Shown piece after piece: positions 1-12,967 of a DNA stretch of 64,000 nt. Positions within the stretch are counted from its first letter, which is position 1; each line of letters opens with the position of its first letter. The stretch is from the NCBI GenBank assembly GCA_008711295.1, contig VUYV01000213.1:656187-720186 (forward strand), in the 5' to 3' direction. The notes beneath the pieces are model-generated. The model was not told the origin of the DNA and made no database searches. It saw only the letters and a program-made list of their open reading frames with translations. Made by a program: the position numbers and the translations under genes. Source of the DNA: Anarhynchus alexandrinus. Its lineage: Eukaryota; Chordata; Aves; Charadriiformes; Charadriidae.

Positions 1-3000
1 ATCTCAAGTGTGTTCAATAAGCTGCCTCTGAGTCCATGACAGACCTGTGTTATCTCAGTGCAGATGTTCTACTTGTCAAGCACACAAGACTAAATGACGA
101 TTGGTGTGATACATGTGGTTTTTGACACCTCAGGTGCAAGTCACTTGATAGTGTTTACAATCCTCCTCGCTGGTCTTACGTTACTTTCCCACAACAATAT
201 ATTACCTATGTAGATGGTTTGAAAGTTATGAGACCATTAAAAGTGAAAGAAGAGAGACGGAAAGGATATATAGTAGGAAAAAGGAAAGGAACTGTGAAGT
301 TTCATGCTGGCAGTGGTAGGGATGAATCAGAAAAAAGGCAAATATTGTATCAAATGACAAAGGCATTCTAAAACTAATTATTTGTCATTGCTATTCTTTG
401 ATGTACCTGGGTTAGGTAGTAGTTTTTCTGAATCAGGTGAAAAATCTCATCCATATCAGGGTAAGAATTATGTTTCTGGTCTTCTAATGTTCTGGAATTG
501 TGCTGCCTGACCCAGAACAAAGGAAACTGTCAGCTGCAGTGGGCGTCCTAAAGTAACACTGCACTATTACCAATGTTGTAAAAAGAAATTACTACTGTAA
601 AGTTAGCACAGTAAAACATGATTTGTCAAGGGAAGCAAAAAAAATCTGTGAAGGTATATTTTAGGGTGAGAGGAAAACAGATTAAAAATTGCAGTGAAAG
701 GAGAAAAGATGAAGAAAAAATTATGAGTTCACCTTATAAATGTTCTTCTCTAAAGCAGACTGTTCAATGTTAGCTGACGTTTCAGTTGACAGCATGCTTT
801 CAGTCAAGCCTCCAGGTGATCTTGCTGTGAATGTATGAATATCTAATTAAAATCTGATATAATTGTTATTCTGATAGTTTCCTCTTGAAATTTAGAACTT
901 GTGTGTTTCATTACTATTTTCTGAGTATACTTTGACATATTTGAATACATTTTCATTTGAAATAATGAAGTTAATAAGTATACCTGGACAAAAATGGTAT
1001 TTAAATGGGTGAGGAGTAGAAAGGAGTCTTAGTTTTGAAGAAAAAATCAGGTGTTTGGCCACTCCTTCTCCACATTTCTAATTCCCTTTCTACTTAGGCC
1101 TTCATAGTAGAGACTTGTGACCTGCCTGTGTATCTATTTTAGCATTAAAATGTTTTATGGAAAAAAAGTTAATTATGTAATATGTATTATTTCTCATGAG
1201 AGGCTTCCTAATCCAATGTGAAAGCTATTGGACTGGCAGGCTTGCAACTGAGCCTGTAGGTGCAGCGCGAACACCAGCACTACGGAAATCTGTTCATGGC
1301 GTTTCATTTTCCTCATCTGCAAAACGGTATTGACATTATTTGTAAAAAACTTTATGGTCTGCAGGTAAAAAGTGCTCTCTGGGAGAGAGGTAACATTAAT
1401 GGTCTCAATAGTGTCTGTTCCGTGTTACGTTTGTATTGTATTTGATACAGCATTGCAACATTCTGCTCAGTGCTGTTCTGGCAGACCATTTTCTCGGTCA
1501 TTGTGGCACTTCCCTCTGAAATTTCTTCAGGATATGGAAATCCCCTATATTGCTCTTAAGACTGGGTTGTACCAATGGCACCCAGCAAAACAGCCTTCAC
1601 AAGTGCATGGTAAATCACTGGTAAAATACGTATATCAGCAGTTGTTAACCCCACCTTTCCTGTCATTCCCATAAACTCTGCTAGGATCTCTTTTTATAAT
1701 CCTGTGTGTTTTGATAAAGTTTTCATGAGCGAGGAACCATCCTTTCCTCCCTATTCTCTCCTAGCTCACACATGTTTTAGGGTAAATAATATGCCCAGCA
1801 TCTCTTGGCTAGCGTTATATGGAGGAAGCAGAACTTCCTCGGAGGTCTTCCTTTTTCTTGTGAACTCACTGCCATGCACGGTTTCTTTTTCTGGGAGAAA
1901 ACCCAGTTATTTTATGAATATCAGTGTTGGTGACAGATTCAGTTTTAGGAGATTAATGCCAAAGAAATTAAAGCTAATTAAAGATTTGTGCAGATTAATG
2001 GTCTTTTACATTTAGCTGTGCATTGTGTTTTCTGGGTAAAAGATGACCAGCAGACTTTGTTGCCACTGCAGTTATCTATTGAGCTTCACGGGATATCTAT
2101 GTCCTAGTCTGTTCACACTGATACATGGCAAGGGAAGCCAGATTATTTTCTTTTTCTGTTTGTGTACATTAACAATAGGCCTACTTAAACCGCACTTTAT
2201 CTCCCTGTTTTGCTGAAAGATCAGCTGGCCTGCATTAGTTAAGCGACAGTAACTTGATTGTGCAATGAAGAGCCCTGGATCCAATAGCACAGACAGCATT
2301 TTTGACAAGAGGGCAAAAATAGCTTCAGAATATTTTTCATCCGTGGCCATCAGTGTCTCCAAGTTCTTTCCCTCTGTGTAGTTTAGACTTGGCTTTAGGG
2401 AAGGAATAATTTGAATAGAGGAGCTGTTTGGAGGGGAGTAAACAAGATGCTCAGATCTTAGCCATTGCAAAATCAGTTTTGCCTTAACAATTTGTCTCCT
2501 GTTTTCCAAGTGTTATGATGATTGTTAAACTCAAGTGATGAAAGATACTGATCAGGATATTTTTAGCCTCAAGCGTTCACAAAATAATGTGTTGTGCTCC
2601 CAGAATATTGGCTTTAAATATCATAGGTTTTTAAAAACTCAGTGCAGTGAAGTGATGCTTTCAAGATTTTATTTCTTTAGCTGGAAGAACCTACTGACTG
2701 TGTTTGTTTTACGTAATTTATATTTGAAAACTTAGCTTTTTTAAGCTAAGGGGTGGTGTTATGGAAGTAGTAGGAATTAAGATAAAACTGCAAAATGCTA
2801 ACTAAATAAGTAAATGCTAACTAAATGCTAACTAAATAAGTAAAACAAGAATTATTACATCTGTGCACCAACAATAGCAAGCTAGAAGGAGTTAATGAAA
2901 GTTAACTGACAGTTAATGAAGGAGTTGTTGCCTTCGCAGTTGTGGCTAAGCTGCTAATAAGAAATTGGCTGGCATGAAATACTGCAGCTGAAATTGGAAA

Positions 3001-3704
3001 GTGACACTAGGTGAAGAGGCTACCTCTAGGAGAGGGTCAGAGAAACTGAGAAAAGAGCAATACTATGGGGAACATTGCTGTGTGAAAAGAAAGGAGGCTA
3101 AGGCTGCTTCTTAATATATGCCCTGTGGTTGAAATTCTGAAAGGAATGTGAGCTAGTGTGCATTACCTTACTGCAAGAAGAAACGTAACAATGTCAGGAT
3201 TTACTGAGGCTTGGGCTAAGGAAGGCTCAAGGGTAGATCTACTGCTCTGAGTTTGGATGAGCTACCACTTGTACAGAGAGATGGGATTAATGATCATGAA
3301 AGCACTACTGTGATGGCAACAGGGAGGTGTTACAGGTATTGGTGAAGCCCTGCAATGACATCTTCAGAAGATACTCTGAAGCTTTCTTTGTTTGGCTTTA
3401 TGGGTCCAGCTGGGGGCTACTGTATGAGGCTGAAAGGCTCACGCAGAAGCAGGAGAGGGGAAAGACTGAAGTTACTCTTTTCTAGTTTATGTAAAATTTA
3501 TTATAGTAGTCTTGCTTGCCTTCATCCTGTCTTAAATTACTTAGATCATACTTTGATTAGTTCATGTCATACAAGTTTGAAACCTACATAGCTGAGGGTA
3601 AAAAGAAACACATCAGTACAACAGTAGGTTTCATTTTTGAAAGAAAACTTAATTCAGTGTTTCCTATTGTAACTCCACCTTCAATCTCTTTTCCTTCCAT
3701 CTAG
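1..3704. other. non-coding DNA left of the first AOPEP exon seen (probable intron)
   Basis: No exon of AOPEP or any other gene is recognisable here. The next exon begins with the third base of a codon and a good acceptor, so it is an internal exon and this stretch is probably the end of an intron. A 145-codon minus-strand open frame at 2072-2509 has no recognisable domain and lies in AT-rich DNA, so I treat it as chance. The only local structure noted is a short tandem repeat at 2792-2843. Confidence 0.7.
2792..2843. repeat. short tandem repeat of an AAATGCTAACT-type unit
   Basis: The block AAATGCTAACTAAATAAGT occurs twice, separated by one extra copy of its first 11 bases. This looks like a small slippage or duplication product in AT-rich DNA. 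No function is implied. Confidence 0.8.
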
Positions 3705-3871
3705 GCCATGTGTGTATACGATGGGATCACCAATAAACAACAGAGCCCTTTTCCCATGCCAAGAACCACCCGTTGCCTTGTCAACATGGCAAGCCTCAGT
3801 CCGAACAGCTGCAGGCTTTGTTGTGTTAATGAGTGGTGAAAACTCAGCAGAACCAGTCCAGCTTCCAGAAG
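3705..3871 (+). CDS. AOPEP: aminopeptidase O (AOPEP), internal exon with FPCQEPP segment
   Basis: This 167-bp exon encodes 55 full codons beginning PCVYTMGSPINNRALFPCQE and ending at QLPEG. The INNRALFPCQEPP stretch corresponds to the (R)xxFPCxDEP segment shared by M1 metallopeptidases just before the catalytic domain, and it closely matches the vertebrate AOPEP sequence I recall. The acceptor is TTCCTTCCATCTAG ending at 3704 and the donor is GAAG/GTGAAA at 3872. The exon starts with the last base of one codon and ends with the first base of another. That leftover G joins GT of the next exon to give a Gly codon with no frame break. AOPEP is a zinc aminopeptidase that removes N-terminal residues, with a reported preference for Arg, and is reported to convert angiotensin III to IV. 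The exon number in the full gene cannot be assigned because upstream exons lie outside the window. Confidence 0.96.
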
Positions 3872-6800
3872 GTGAAATATATTTTCTATGGCAAATTGTT
3901 TTCAATAATTTTATGAGAAATACAGCTTAGTATATATATGATTTTTGAAAGAATGAAGTTCCTAGACTTAAAAGCACTTACATGTCTATCTGTAATCTCC
4001 ATGTCATCCTGTGGAAAAGTTACCTGCTCAAGGCCTCAGGATAACTTAGTAAGAATTCAAAACATCTACATTTCACTGTGTTACTGCTACTTACTTTTTT
4101 CTCTGTTTTTATTCCTTTTACTTCTTCCAAACTTAGATTTAATTAGTCATAAATTTGCTTTGTTTTAATCATTATGCAGTTGAACAGTATGTAGATGAAG
4201 TACCTTGTCAGGCTCTTGGCAACGTCAGGCCTTGGTAGATAATTAACTTTCAGTTTTAGTTTTCCAGTCCAAGTGTAGCTCAGCGTGGCAATGATTAGAA
4301 GCAGTCATTGTGTTTTATCTGTTTCCTGAAATATATGAAATAGATGAAGAATATCAGGTCAGTGCCCTGAAGAACTGGACTTTGGTGGTTTTTTTGGCAT
4401 TGGTGTATTGTACCTTGTGCAACAGTAAGCAAGCAAGCAAGCAAGCAATCATTTTTCTTCTGTGTTGGTTATGCATTCTTCTCTAAATCTCTTTCTGCAC
4501 CGACAAGGAAGCTTTTAAGGCAGTTCTACACATAACAATACAAAGTATGTCTTGCTCCCATTAGTTTTGAGATAGTCTGTCAAACAGGGTCAGTATTTTC
4601 TAGTGTAAGTAGTTCTGATGAAAGTAGTGTAGAACGGTTAGAATTAGGTGATTCTGGGGAAAAAAAATTCTTCCTTCTGTTCCCCTTTAAAGAGGCAAGT
4701 TTGTTCTTGAGGGAAAAAAAAGAATTAAAGTCTCCTTGATTTGAGAACCATCAGTTAATCCATTTGCATGGAATTGTCTGGTTATTTTTGGCCATATGTG
4801 AAGCCTGTTTCAAGCTTCTCTGCTGTTGAAATATGGAAAGCTGCCATGATGAGATGCTCAGCTCACTTGGACAATAATACTTTCCTGACTTGGCATCAAG
4901 AAAGTAAGAGTGCTCTTGACTTCAGAGTAGGAGAACAGCTCTGCCATCATTCAATTAGTTTAATCCACACTTCACCTTGCTAATGAGTTGTTGCCTGTCC
5001 ATTCCTCGGTGGTGGCTGCGTGGTCTGAAATATTAAGAGGAAGAAGGATGCTTATGTGAATTTCTAGAAATACAAACCTTGGAAAAAAATTCAGGCAGTA
5101 TAAATTGGCATAGGTCAGTTAAAATTGATAATTTCTTAGACCAATTAGCTAGTTGAAAGGCCTGTACTGTGAAAGAATTATTTCCTCATCAACATAGTTT
5201 TGTCACTCTATTTTAAAAAAAATCATTTAAAAATTGTACTTGAATAAGGAAAAAAACCTAGTTGGGGCAAAAACCATTTTCTAAAATGCTGTTGATGGAG
5301 TGTTGAGAATGATATCAAGGTACCATATTGTTAATGATAGCACTGAGGCTTAGTCACCCAAAGTAAGCCTTTTACCCTGGGGAGAACGGAGGGGGATTTT
5401 GTTTAAATCCTTGTAGTTGTTCCAGTGGGTCAGTTTCTGTTGGTAATTCATGTGTCATCTTAAAGCTTTGTTTGTTTGGGGGGGTTTTGTTGTCTTTTTT
5501 TTTAATTTTTAGTTTTCCAAAGGTTAACTCAGTATAGATTTTTTTCCTAAGAACTCTGTGAAAGCAAGAAATAACTGCAAGAAGTTTTTAATGGAAAGGC
5601 CAGTAGAGAGAAAATGACTGATTTTAGCTTCACTGTGTGAATGAAGTGCTGAGTGAAAAGTGTGAAGTGAACTGGGAAGAACCAAATGTAGCATTAAGTC
5701 TGACTCTTTTAGGAGCCATGTGACCATAGCAAAGTTTTGTGCTGAACTTCATTGAACTGAAGAGAAGGAACTGGAGCACCACTGCAGTGCTGTCCTTAGA
5801 GTTTTCCTTCTGCCTCTTACCAAGATGGAATTTCCAAGAGTGTGGAAGATTCTGCTTACAGATCTATGTGGCACACACAATAATTTATGCTAATTTTGAT
5901 GTCCTGATGCAAGGGTTGCTGGGTTTCTTTAAAGGTACTTGGCATTGTGCTCCACTAGCTCTCAAAGACTCAATAATGTATGAGACCCTCGTTATCTTGG
6001 TGCTTGTATACATTTTTAGATGACAAGTCAGTGTTAGACAGCTGCTTGGAACTGTAAAAATTTACGAAATAGATACAAAGGAAAGAAGAGAAAGAAGCAA
6101 TATTGTGAGGAATGACTTAAAAAACAAACAAACCCAAGGTTCAAGTGCTAATCTGAAGCCTTAAATAAATTCTTAATGAATTTATGATGAATACAAATTC
6201 ACTACTTTAATTAGTAGGACTTTTAAGAGTTAAAAAGTTCAAAATGATCTGTACTGTTAAATAACCTGTCCCATGTAGATCTTGTTGTTAGGCAATTATG
6301 CAGGGCATATGAAATCTATCCAACTTAAAATTTTGTCTTTACATTTATAAAACACACCTAAAAGCCTTTCAGGGTGACTTCAATTAAAATAACTTTTTTT
6401 GCCAAATTATTTACATACAGAATGCTATTTGTGTGCTGCCTATTTATAAATCATACATAACTGGCAGAACATGAAAATATGTTTTAAAAAAATGCAGTTT
6501 CTCAGAAAGAATAAGCATTCTCGCAAGCAGTTGTGAATCAATTTATTCTGAATAGAATTACAAGTTAGCTGAATGTTTTTTCCTTTAAAAGTCATATTTA
6601 TAACAAGTGTGAAGGCAGACAATAAGAGAACAGCAAGCAAGGGTGATACCTTTATGCTTTTAAACAGAGATCTGCATTCTGCTTCACAGACCTACATCTC
6701 TGGATGCACGGGTGCTGTGATCCAGCACATAGCTAGACAAGGTGTACTCACATGCACAGATTCCACATTTGCCACTTGTATCTGTGGGTTTTGGTAATAG

Positions 6801-9800
6801 TGTACTTCCTTCCATATGTGCCATTTTTTTGCATTCTGTCTCCTACAAAACTATGGCTCATGCTGTAATTTGAAATAAAGTGAGTCCACGTTTGTTTGAA
6901 AATACTGATACGTTGCTTACTCAAGTACAATTCAAGTATGACCTAAAAGTGCTTAAAAATACCGTGCATTCTTGGAGAACAAAAATTTATTAGAAAAATG
7001 CAATTGACAATACCCTTTGGAATAAAGTTTTACATGGAGCACTAAATGTCCCTGTGTGTAATGTGAGCTGTTTAAGCATTGGATTTATTTTTCAACACTT
7101 GTCAGTTTTACTTTCCTTCAGCATATTACTGTAACACATAGAAGGTGCAAATATATTTAGTCACAAACACCTTTACATTTTTTTTTTATTTGTGTTCAAC
7201 AAGTAGATATTCAACCATTAAGTGTGAAATTGATTGGCTTGCTTTTTGTGCGGTTACTCTATCATTATGTAGTCCTTGATCTTGTTTTGCCATCTCTGAT
7301 TTCAGTGACAAGGTATATGCTGTTATTGAGAGCAAATATGGTGCTAGAGAAGCCACTGCTACTGCTCTGTAGCTAGCAGCAACAACAGCTGCTGTTGTTT
7401 GTGCTCCTCTCACTTTTCACAAGGCAAAACAAAAGAGTCCAGTACTTGTGTTGATTGATCTCCAACATATATCAGGAACTACAGCATGGGAGTTGACAGC
7501 TCATCACCTGCTACTCATCCCTGTGAGCCAGCATTGAACTAATGCTCTGGCATGGATGTGAGGGTGCTCTGTGGGAAATTCTGGCTTTCAGATGAGATCA
7601 AAGATCCCTACAAGTTACAAACAGTTTCAGAAAGCTGGAGGGCTCTTAATCCTGGTGCTCCAGCCAAATAGTAGTTTTGGCATAATTACGTGTTTAGCTA
7701 TAGTTATGTGTATTAGCGCTAGCTCTTACTTTGTATGTCAAATGCTGTGTGGAGCTGTCTCTTTTTCCCTAGAGGTAGCTGAATTTTGTGGTTTTTAGTA
7801 AATCGTGGACATAATCTGTATTTTGTGTGGTGTTTATATTTGTGTTAGGGCAAACTATTTGAGGGAAAATAGCCTAATAAGTAAAAATACTCTTAATGTT
7901 CTTTCATCTGTCATTAACAGATACTGACTCTCAGGTGTTTCTTCAGTTATAAGGGACTCCACAGGACTCAAACAATTTTAATGGTTTCAGAGATAGCTAA
8001 ATGCATTAAAAATTCTAGGAAGTAATTACATCATTCATCATTATAATTTCAAGCAGAAGAAAGAAATGGCCTTCAAATGGTTCTTTTGCACAATTATAAA
8101 TAGATTATAATTTCCTAGCCTTGTTAAATGTAGTCCTAAACTTTACATGGGATGTTTTCCAATTATACCTCATAGAACTGTTGATTGTTATTGTATGGTT
8201 TGTGCAGTTATGACATGATAGATTTGCTTTGCAGAAGTGAAAAAAATATTTTTTTGAAAATTATTTAAAGAATTACCTGAAAAGAAAATATTTTGGAAGT
8301 TTTATAAGTGCCTAAAATAATTATGTGTAGGAATCAGGTTGCTTTTAAATTAAGCCTGGTTGTAAGGAGAGGGTATAAGCATTACAAATGAAAGGCCTGG
8401 GGTGCTCTTCCTCTATTTTTCCCATGGACTAACACCAGCCTAATCTGTCGTTCTTCCCAAGGTGTCCTTGCTTAGTCTGAAAATGTTTTTGTGCTACCAA
8501 ATGCTGGTTTTGGCAAAGAAAGTCATCTCCCCGTTTCAGCTGCGCAGTTTTCTCTTACCCTAGAGATGGTGCTGTCTCCAAGGTAGCCGCTGGAAAGCAG
8601 AGGGCAGCTAGGGGGAGGGCAGAGAAGGGAAAAGGAGTGGAGCTTGTAGTCCAAATCTGTGGCCTGGGATAGAGCTGAGGTTACAGATGAAGGAAAACAA
8701 AACAAAGTCCACTGACCTGAAGAAAGTTAAAAAGAGGAAGTGAAGTTACGGGAGAAAAGACCAGGCTGGGAGACAGTCTTACCAGTAGTGAGAGGAAAAG
8801 ACAAGATAAGAGTTAAACTGTATTTGAAACAGTACATCATGGTGCTCGCTGTAGAGAAGTGTTGCCTACATAAAGACCATTTCAGTCACTGATCAGTGAA
8901 TGCAGTAGAGACAACTCACTTGTAATGCCAGTGCATGTGACTTCAGTTGTTCAAGACAGAACAACTGTAGGATAAATATATAATTATCTTACACAGTTCC
9001 AGAGTATGAATGCAGAAGGCATCTAAAAGCCCTGCAGGAAATTGATTGAAATGGATTTAGGTGTGTAAAGACAGTATAAGTCTTGGATCTTGTTCTGTGA
9101 GTATCCAGAGTTTGTATGGTCTCTATAATGTCTGCAAAATATAAGGGTCTTGGAAAAAAGACAAGGATTTTGGGTTAGTTGCTTTTCTTCAGGAAATCCT
9201 AATTTAGATAAATCTGAAAACACATACCAAGAAAAACTATCTTTGTTTGTCTTTGGTGCCTTCACCCTTTTGCAAGGTTTGCTCCAGCTCTGAATAGCGT
9301 ATGTTTGTTGCTAATTCATGTAAATTTCTGAATGCAGTACATCCTGCTCTTCTCTCTGGACTGCTAAACTGATTCCCCATTCATTTTGACATTCTGTTCA
9401 AATTACCCTTCTTTTTTTAAAAAAAACTCTATGGTCTTGCTTGCTCCAACCTGTCTTGCTGAACTTGTTTCTTACTGTAAACCTCTCTGCTCCCTCTGTT
9501 TGCATGGCACAGACCAACACCCCTTCCTTTTAGACAATCTCCTCACTGTTGTGAGAGCCTTCTCCTTTACACCTTCTGCCATCTGGAAGGGTTTTCTGTG
9601 AATGCCTTTTGACTTTCATACTTGTTTCAGAACTCAGTTGAAAACTCATTACTGTTACTCCATTACGATTCCTCAAATTGTCACTCTTCCTCTGATGTTA
9701 CTTAACTCTTAAAGTTTTTTTTTAAATATAACTGCATGGAGCATTTTGTAATGCTTTGTATATAACAGATGCTACACAAAGTGAAGTATTGTAGACTACC

Positions 9801-11565
9801 TGTGGGCCTTCTCTTATATGCATATGTCAGTTGTAAAGCTGCTGTTAACTTCAGTGTTTGCAGGCTTGGGCCTCTAGCACAGTTTATATCAATGAAAGTC
9901 TTTACATCAGGAGTTCGGTATTTCAAAATAATAAATTATTGCTGTCCTCGGTGACTTCTTTCTCTTAAGGTGGCATTTGCTTACCTTGGCTCCTTTGTAG
10001 CTTTGGTAAGTTAATTTTAAAAAAAATAATGTTCGGGGGGGCGGAATTTGGCAAAACAGTTATCCTCTTTGTTCCTAATGTGTTTGGAGCAAATAAGTTC
10101 CTTCTGCTCACATACTGACAGGAGGGTAGGAAAATTACAGCAGTAATGTATGTTCACCTGACAATACAGACAAAAGGTTTTTGATGGTAGTGGTGGATGT
10201 TGCTAAGAGTGGAATGGAGCGAGGGAGAGTAAGTGGTTGCTAGTGCATATAAGAGGCAGAGGCTTTATCTGCCTCTTACAAGACTTCACAAACAGTGTTC
10301 TTTTGTCATACATAGTAGTGGAAAATTTGTTGAGGCTAAGCAAAAAGATTTTTTTGCTTGTCCTTCCTTTGTACAGCTTGACCTTCTCTGGCCATTAAGG
10401 TAGGAAACCCAGAGATGCTTTTCTGCAGTTGTTTATTTCCTTTTCTCTGTGTCTTGTGGCCTCCACTGGGTTGGGTTTTGTCCTTATTTTACTTTTGATA
10501 GTGTTCCATAGCCCTGGTCAGAATACTTTTGCAAAAGAACAAGTATTAGCGTTCTCTTAAAAGAACCAAAGTTTGTGTGTTTCCACAGTTGCCACAGCTA
10601 CAGTTATTTGCACATGATTCAGCAGGTTGTCATTCATGCTAGGCGCTTTCCATGAGTAATTAACCTATTAGTATGGTGTAGTACTTGTATTTGTGACCAT
10701 AAATGAGTACTTGAATATGAGCCTTAAGCTATACCCTTTTTAAAGGGACAAATGGAAAACCTAAGCAACATTTAAATTAATGGAAAGTATGCTGTCCTGA
10801 AACATCCTCCAGTTTATCCAAACGTGTTCATAGATACAGTCATCCTGTACGGTACTCCTTGTCTTCCAGCACTATGTTCCCATAATGATAAGATTTACCA
10901 TCTTTTTACCTTCCGATAGACTCTATAATCCTGTTTTAGCAGCTCCTGGATTGTCATGACCAAATCATTGACTTGGGCAATATCCCATCTGATTCTAAGC
11001 TTTGATTTCTCACTGCCTGGTTGGCGCATCATGTATCTCAGATTGCCAGGTCCAATTCACAAGCACTAGTGTTTTTTGTTAGCACTTGGCTATCCATTTG
11101 GTACTGTCCAGAACACAAAGAAAAGATCGTCTTCTGTGTGGGGTAATGCAGTTAAGACAAAACCATAAGGTGGTTCATCCAGGGTTGAAAGAGTTAAATT
11201 TTAATCCTTTTGTGTGCGTGGATCTAAAGGTGCTATTAGATTTCACATCTGATGCAATTCTTGGGCAGTAACAGTACAATCATGTTAAGTTGCATTAATA
11301 ACATCCCCCTTATGGATGATTTATTTATAGATAAAGACATCAGCAGATAGAGGAAAGTTGCAGATGTAAGCAAACAGTACTGAATCCATGGTGGTTACAT
11401 ATGACTGCTCTTATATGTCTTGGTGAAATTCTTTTTCTTTCCTCAACAAAAATACTACGATGCAAGGTGGGAGGTTTGACCCAAAATCTAAAGTACACAA
11501 AATTGTCAAGTACTAAGTGTGTGTTGTGACTGATGAGCCTGTACAAATGTTCTTTTTATTTACAG
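3872..11565 (+). other. AOPEP: AOPEP intron (7.7 kb)
   Basis: The intron is bounded by a GT donor at 3872 and the acceptor TTTTTATTTACAG ending at 11565. I see no additional exon, RNA gene or recognisable transposon in it. Open frames on both strands are short (under 100 codons) and resemble no family I know. Local simple structure includes an AAGC repeat at 4427-4448 and T-rich tracts near 5480 and 9710. Confidence 0.85.
4427..4448. repeat. (AAGC)n microsatellite
   Basis: Five and a half perfect tandem copies of AAGC lie within the AOPEP intron. It is a simple tetranucleotide repeat and probably length-variable. Confidence 0.95.
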
Positions 11566-11722
11566 GTACCTTGAGCTGGTACTACTATGTGACTATGCCA
11601 ATGCCAGCATCCACCTTCACTATTGCTGTGGGGTGCTGGCAAGAAGTTAAACAGCAGTCCTTCACAGCTGCTATCCAGACAAACACTGAGTTTTCCTTAC
11701 CATCTTCACAAGCTGATTTCAG
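11566..11722 (+). CDS. AOPEP: aminopeptidase O (AOPEP), internal exon with SWYYYVTMPMP segment
   Basis: This 157-bp exon is read as (G)GT-ACC-TTG and encodes TLSWYYYVTMPMPASTFTIA followed by VGCWQEVKQQ and on to SQADF. The SWYYYVTMPMPASTFTIAVG block is characteristic of AOPEP and lies in the N-terminal beta-rich domain that precedes the catalytic domain in M1 enzymes. The acceptor is TTATTTACAG ending at 11565 and the donor is TTTCAG/GTTGGT at 11723. It enters with two codon bases and leaves with two (AG), and both junctions fit the neighbouring exons exactly. The segment after GCW is less conserved than the WYYY block, as I recall it is between species. Open reading continues past the donor into the intron until a stop, so the exon end rests on the splice consensus and on phase agreement. 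Confidence 0.96.
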
Positions 11723-12282
11723 GTTGGTGTTTAGAATATTGTTGTAAAATAAGATATATGGGCAGTGTTTTAATTACTCTGTGGAATGTGAAAATGAGTC
11801 ATATTAGTACAGGAATCAAAATAGAACTTGTTTAATCTGAACAGAAAAATCTTGACAGGAAAAGAATTCCAAAGGCATTATTTCATGGGTAAGGGTGTGG
11901 TTCTTTTTATGTGAAAACAAGCTGCTTAGTGAGCAGTAGGGTTAATAGATCCCAGTGTCATCTGGATATGCATCCTACATCCTGTGTCTCTTAATGCCCT
12001 GCCACAGCAATACCAAGTCCTCCCTTGTTTCTTACAAAGATCTTCCATGTTACTAGACTCAGTCCATTCGGGATACCTAATGACCCCTACTACAATATTG
12101 CCTGCTCACTCGCTTCTTTCTTCCTGTCCAGTCCCATCCCAGAGCTGGCCTGTGCAGTGGTTTCCCTGGAGTGACGTGTCCTGACTGGGTACATGAAAGC
12201 CGTATTGCAGTGGTCCCATAAAATAAAGTTGGACCAATAATTCCTTTCAATAAAAAATAACCCCTGTGTATGCACAAAATGA
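11723..12282 (+). other. AOPEP: AOPEP intron, part left of the CR1 cluster
   Basis: Unique-looking intronic DNA lies between the donor at 11723 and the first CR1 sequence. Nothing coding or structured is recognised. Confidence 0.8.
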
Positions 12283-12890
12283 CAAGTAGGGTTGAAACTT
12301 TAAACTTCCGGAGGGCTAACTTTGATCTCTTCAAGGAATTGCTTGGAGAAATCCCATGGGAGAGGGCTCTAGAGGGTAAGGGGGCTCAAGAGAGCTGGCT
12401 GCTATTTAAGCATCGCTTCCTCCAAGCTCAGGATCTGTGCATCCCTAAGAGCAAGAAATCAGGCAAGGGAAGAAGGAGACCTGCATGGCTGAGCAGGGAG
12501 CTTATGAAAAAGCTCAGGTGGAAGAAGGGAGTTTACAGTATCTGGAAGAAGGGGCTGACCACTTGAGACGAGTGTAAGAATGGTGTCAGGGTATGCAGGG
12601 ATGAAATGAGGAAAGACAAGGCAGCCTTGGAATTGAACCTGGCAAGGGATGTCAAGGCCAATAGGAAGGGTTTCTTAAAGTATATAGGAGGCAAAACAAA
12701 AACTGGGGAAAATGTAGGCCTGCTGTTGAACGAGACAGGTGCCGTGGTGACAGTTGATGCAGAGAAGGTGGAGTAGCTGAATGCCTTCTTTGCTTGTGTC
12801 TTCACTGCTTGGGCCAGCCCTCGGGAGTCCCAGACTTCGCGGGTAACATAGAAAGTCTGGACGAAGCAAGACTTTCCCTTGGTTGAAGAA
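12283..12890 (+). mobile_element. outer CR1 LINE, left part (endonuclease-RT linker of ORF2)
   Basis: Translation starting near VETLNFRRANFDLFKELLGE and continuing through RRPAWLSRELMKKL, LELNLARDVKANRKGF and LNAFFACVF to FPLVEE matches the region of CR1 ORF2 between the endonuclease and reverse transcriptase. The frame is constant but is broken by stops at 12564, 12774 and 12849, so it is dead. The element is 5'-truncated, with no endonuclease core. At 12890 it is interrupted in the middle of the reading frame by the antisense CR1, and the same frame resumes at 17124. It runs in the same direction as AOPEP. The left boundary is estimated by eye to within about 20 bp. Confidence 0.9.
12885..12890. 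repeat. target-site duplication, left copy (GAAGAA)
   Basis: GAAGAA sits exactly where the outer CR1 frame (…PLVEE) stops and the 3' end of the antisense CR1 (TCATAGAATC…) begins. An identical copy is at 17124-17129 on the other side of the insertion. Confidence 0.7.
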
Positions 12891-12967
12891 TCATAGAATC
12901 GCTGAGGTTGGAAGGGACCTTTAAGATCATCAAGTCCAACCATTAACCTACCCTGACAAAACCACTT

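Noticed and set aside
2072..2509. 145-codon minus-strand open frame left of the first exon
   Set aside because: No domain, no splice sites in agreement and no similarity to AOPEP; frames of this length are expected about once or so in a window this size.
4276..4288. TAGCTCAGCGTGG resembles a tRNA A-box
   Set aside because: No B-box (GGTTCGANNCC type) follows at the needed distance and no cloverleaf can be drawn, so it is a chance match.
7381..7399. 19-base palindrome AACAACAGCTGCTGTTGTT
   Set aside because: Built from CAG/CTG-like and AAC/GTT triplets, so the symmetry follows from simple sequence; no further context supports a site.
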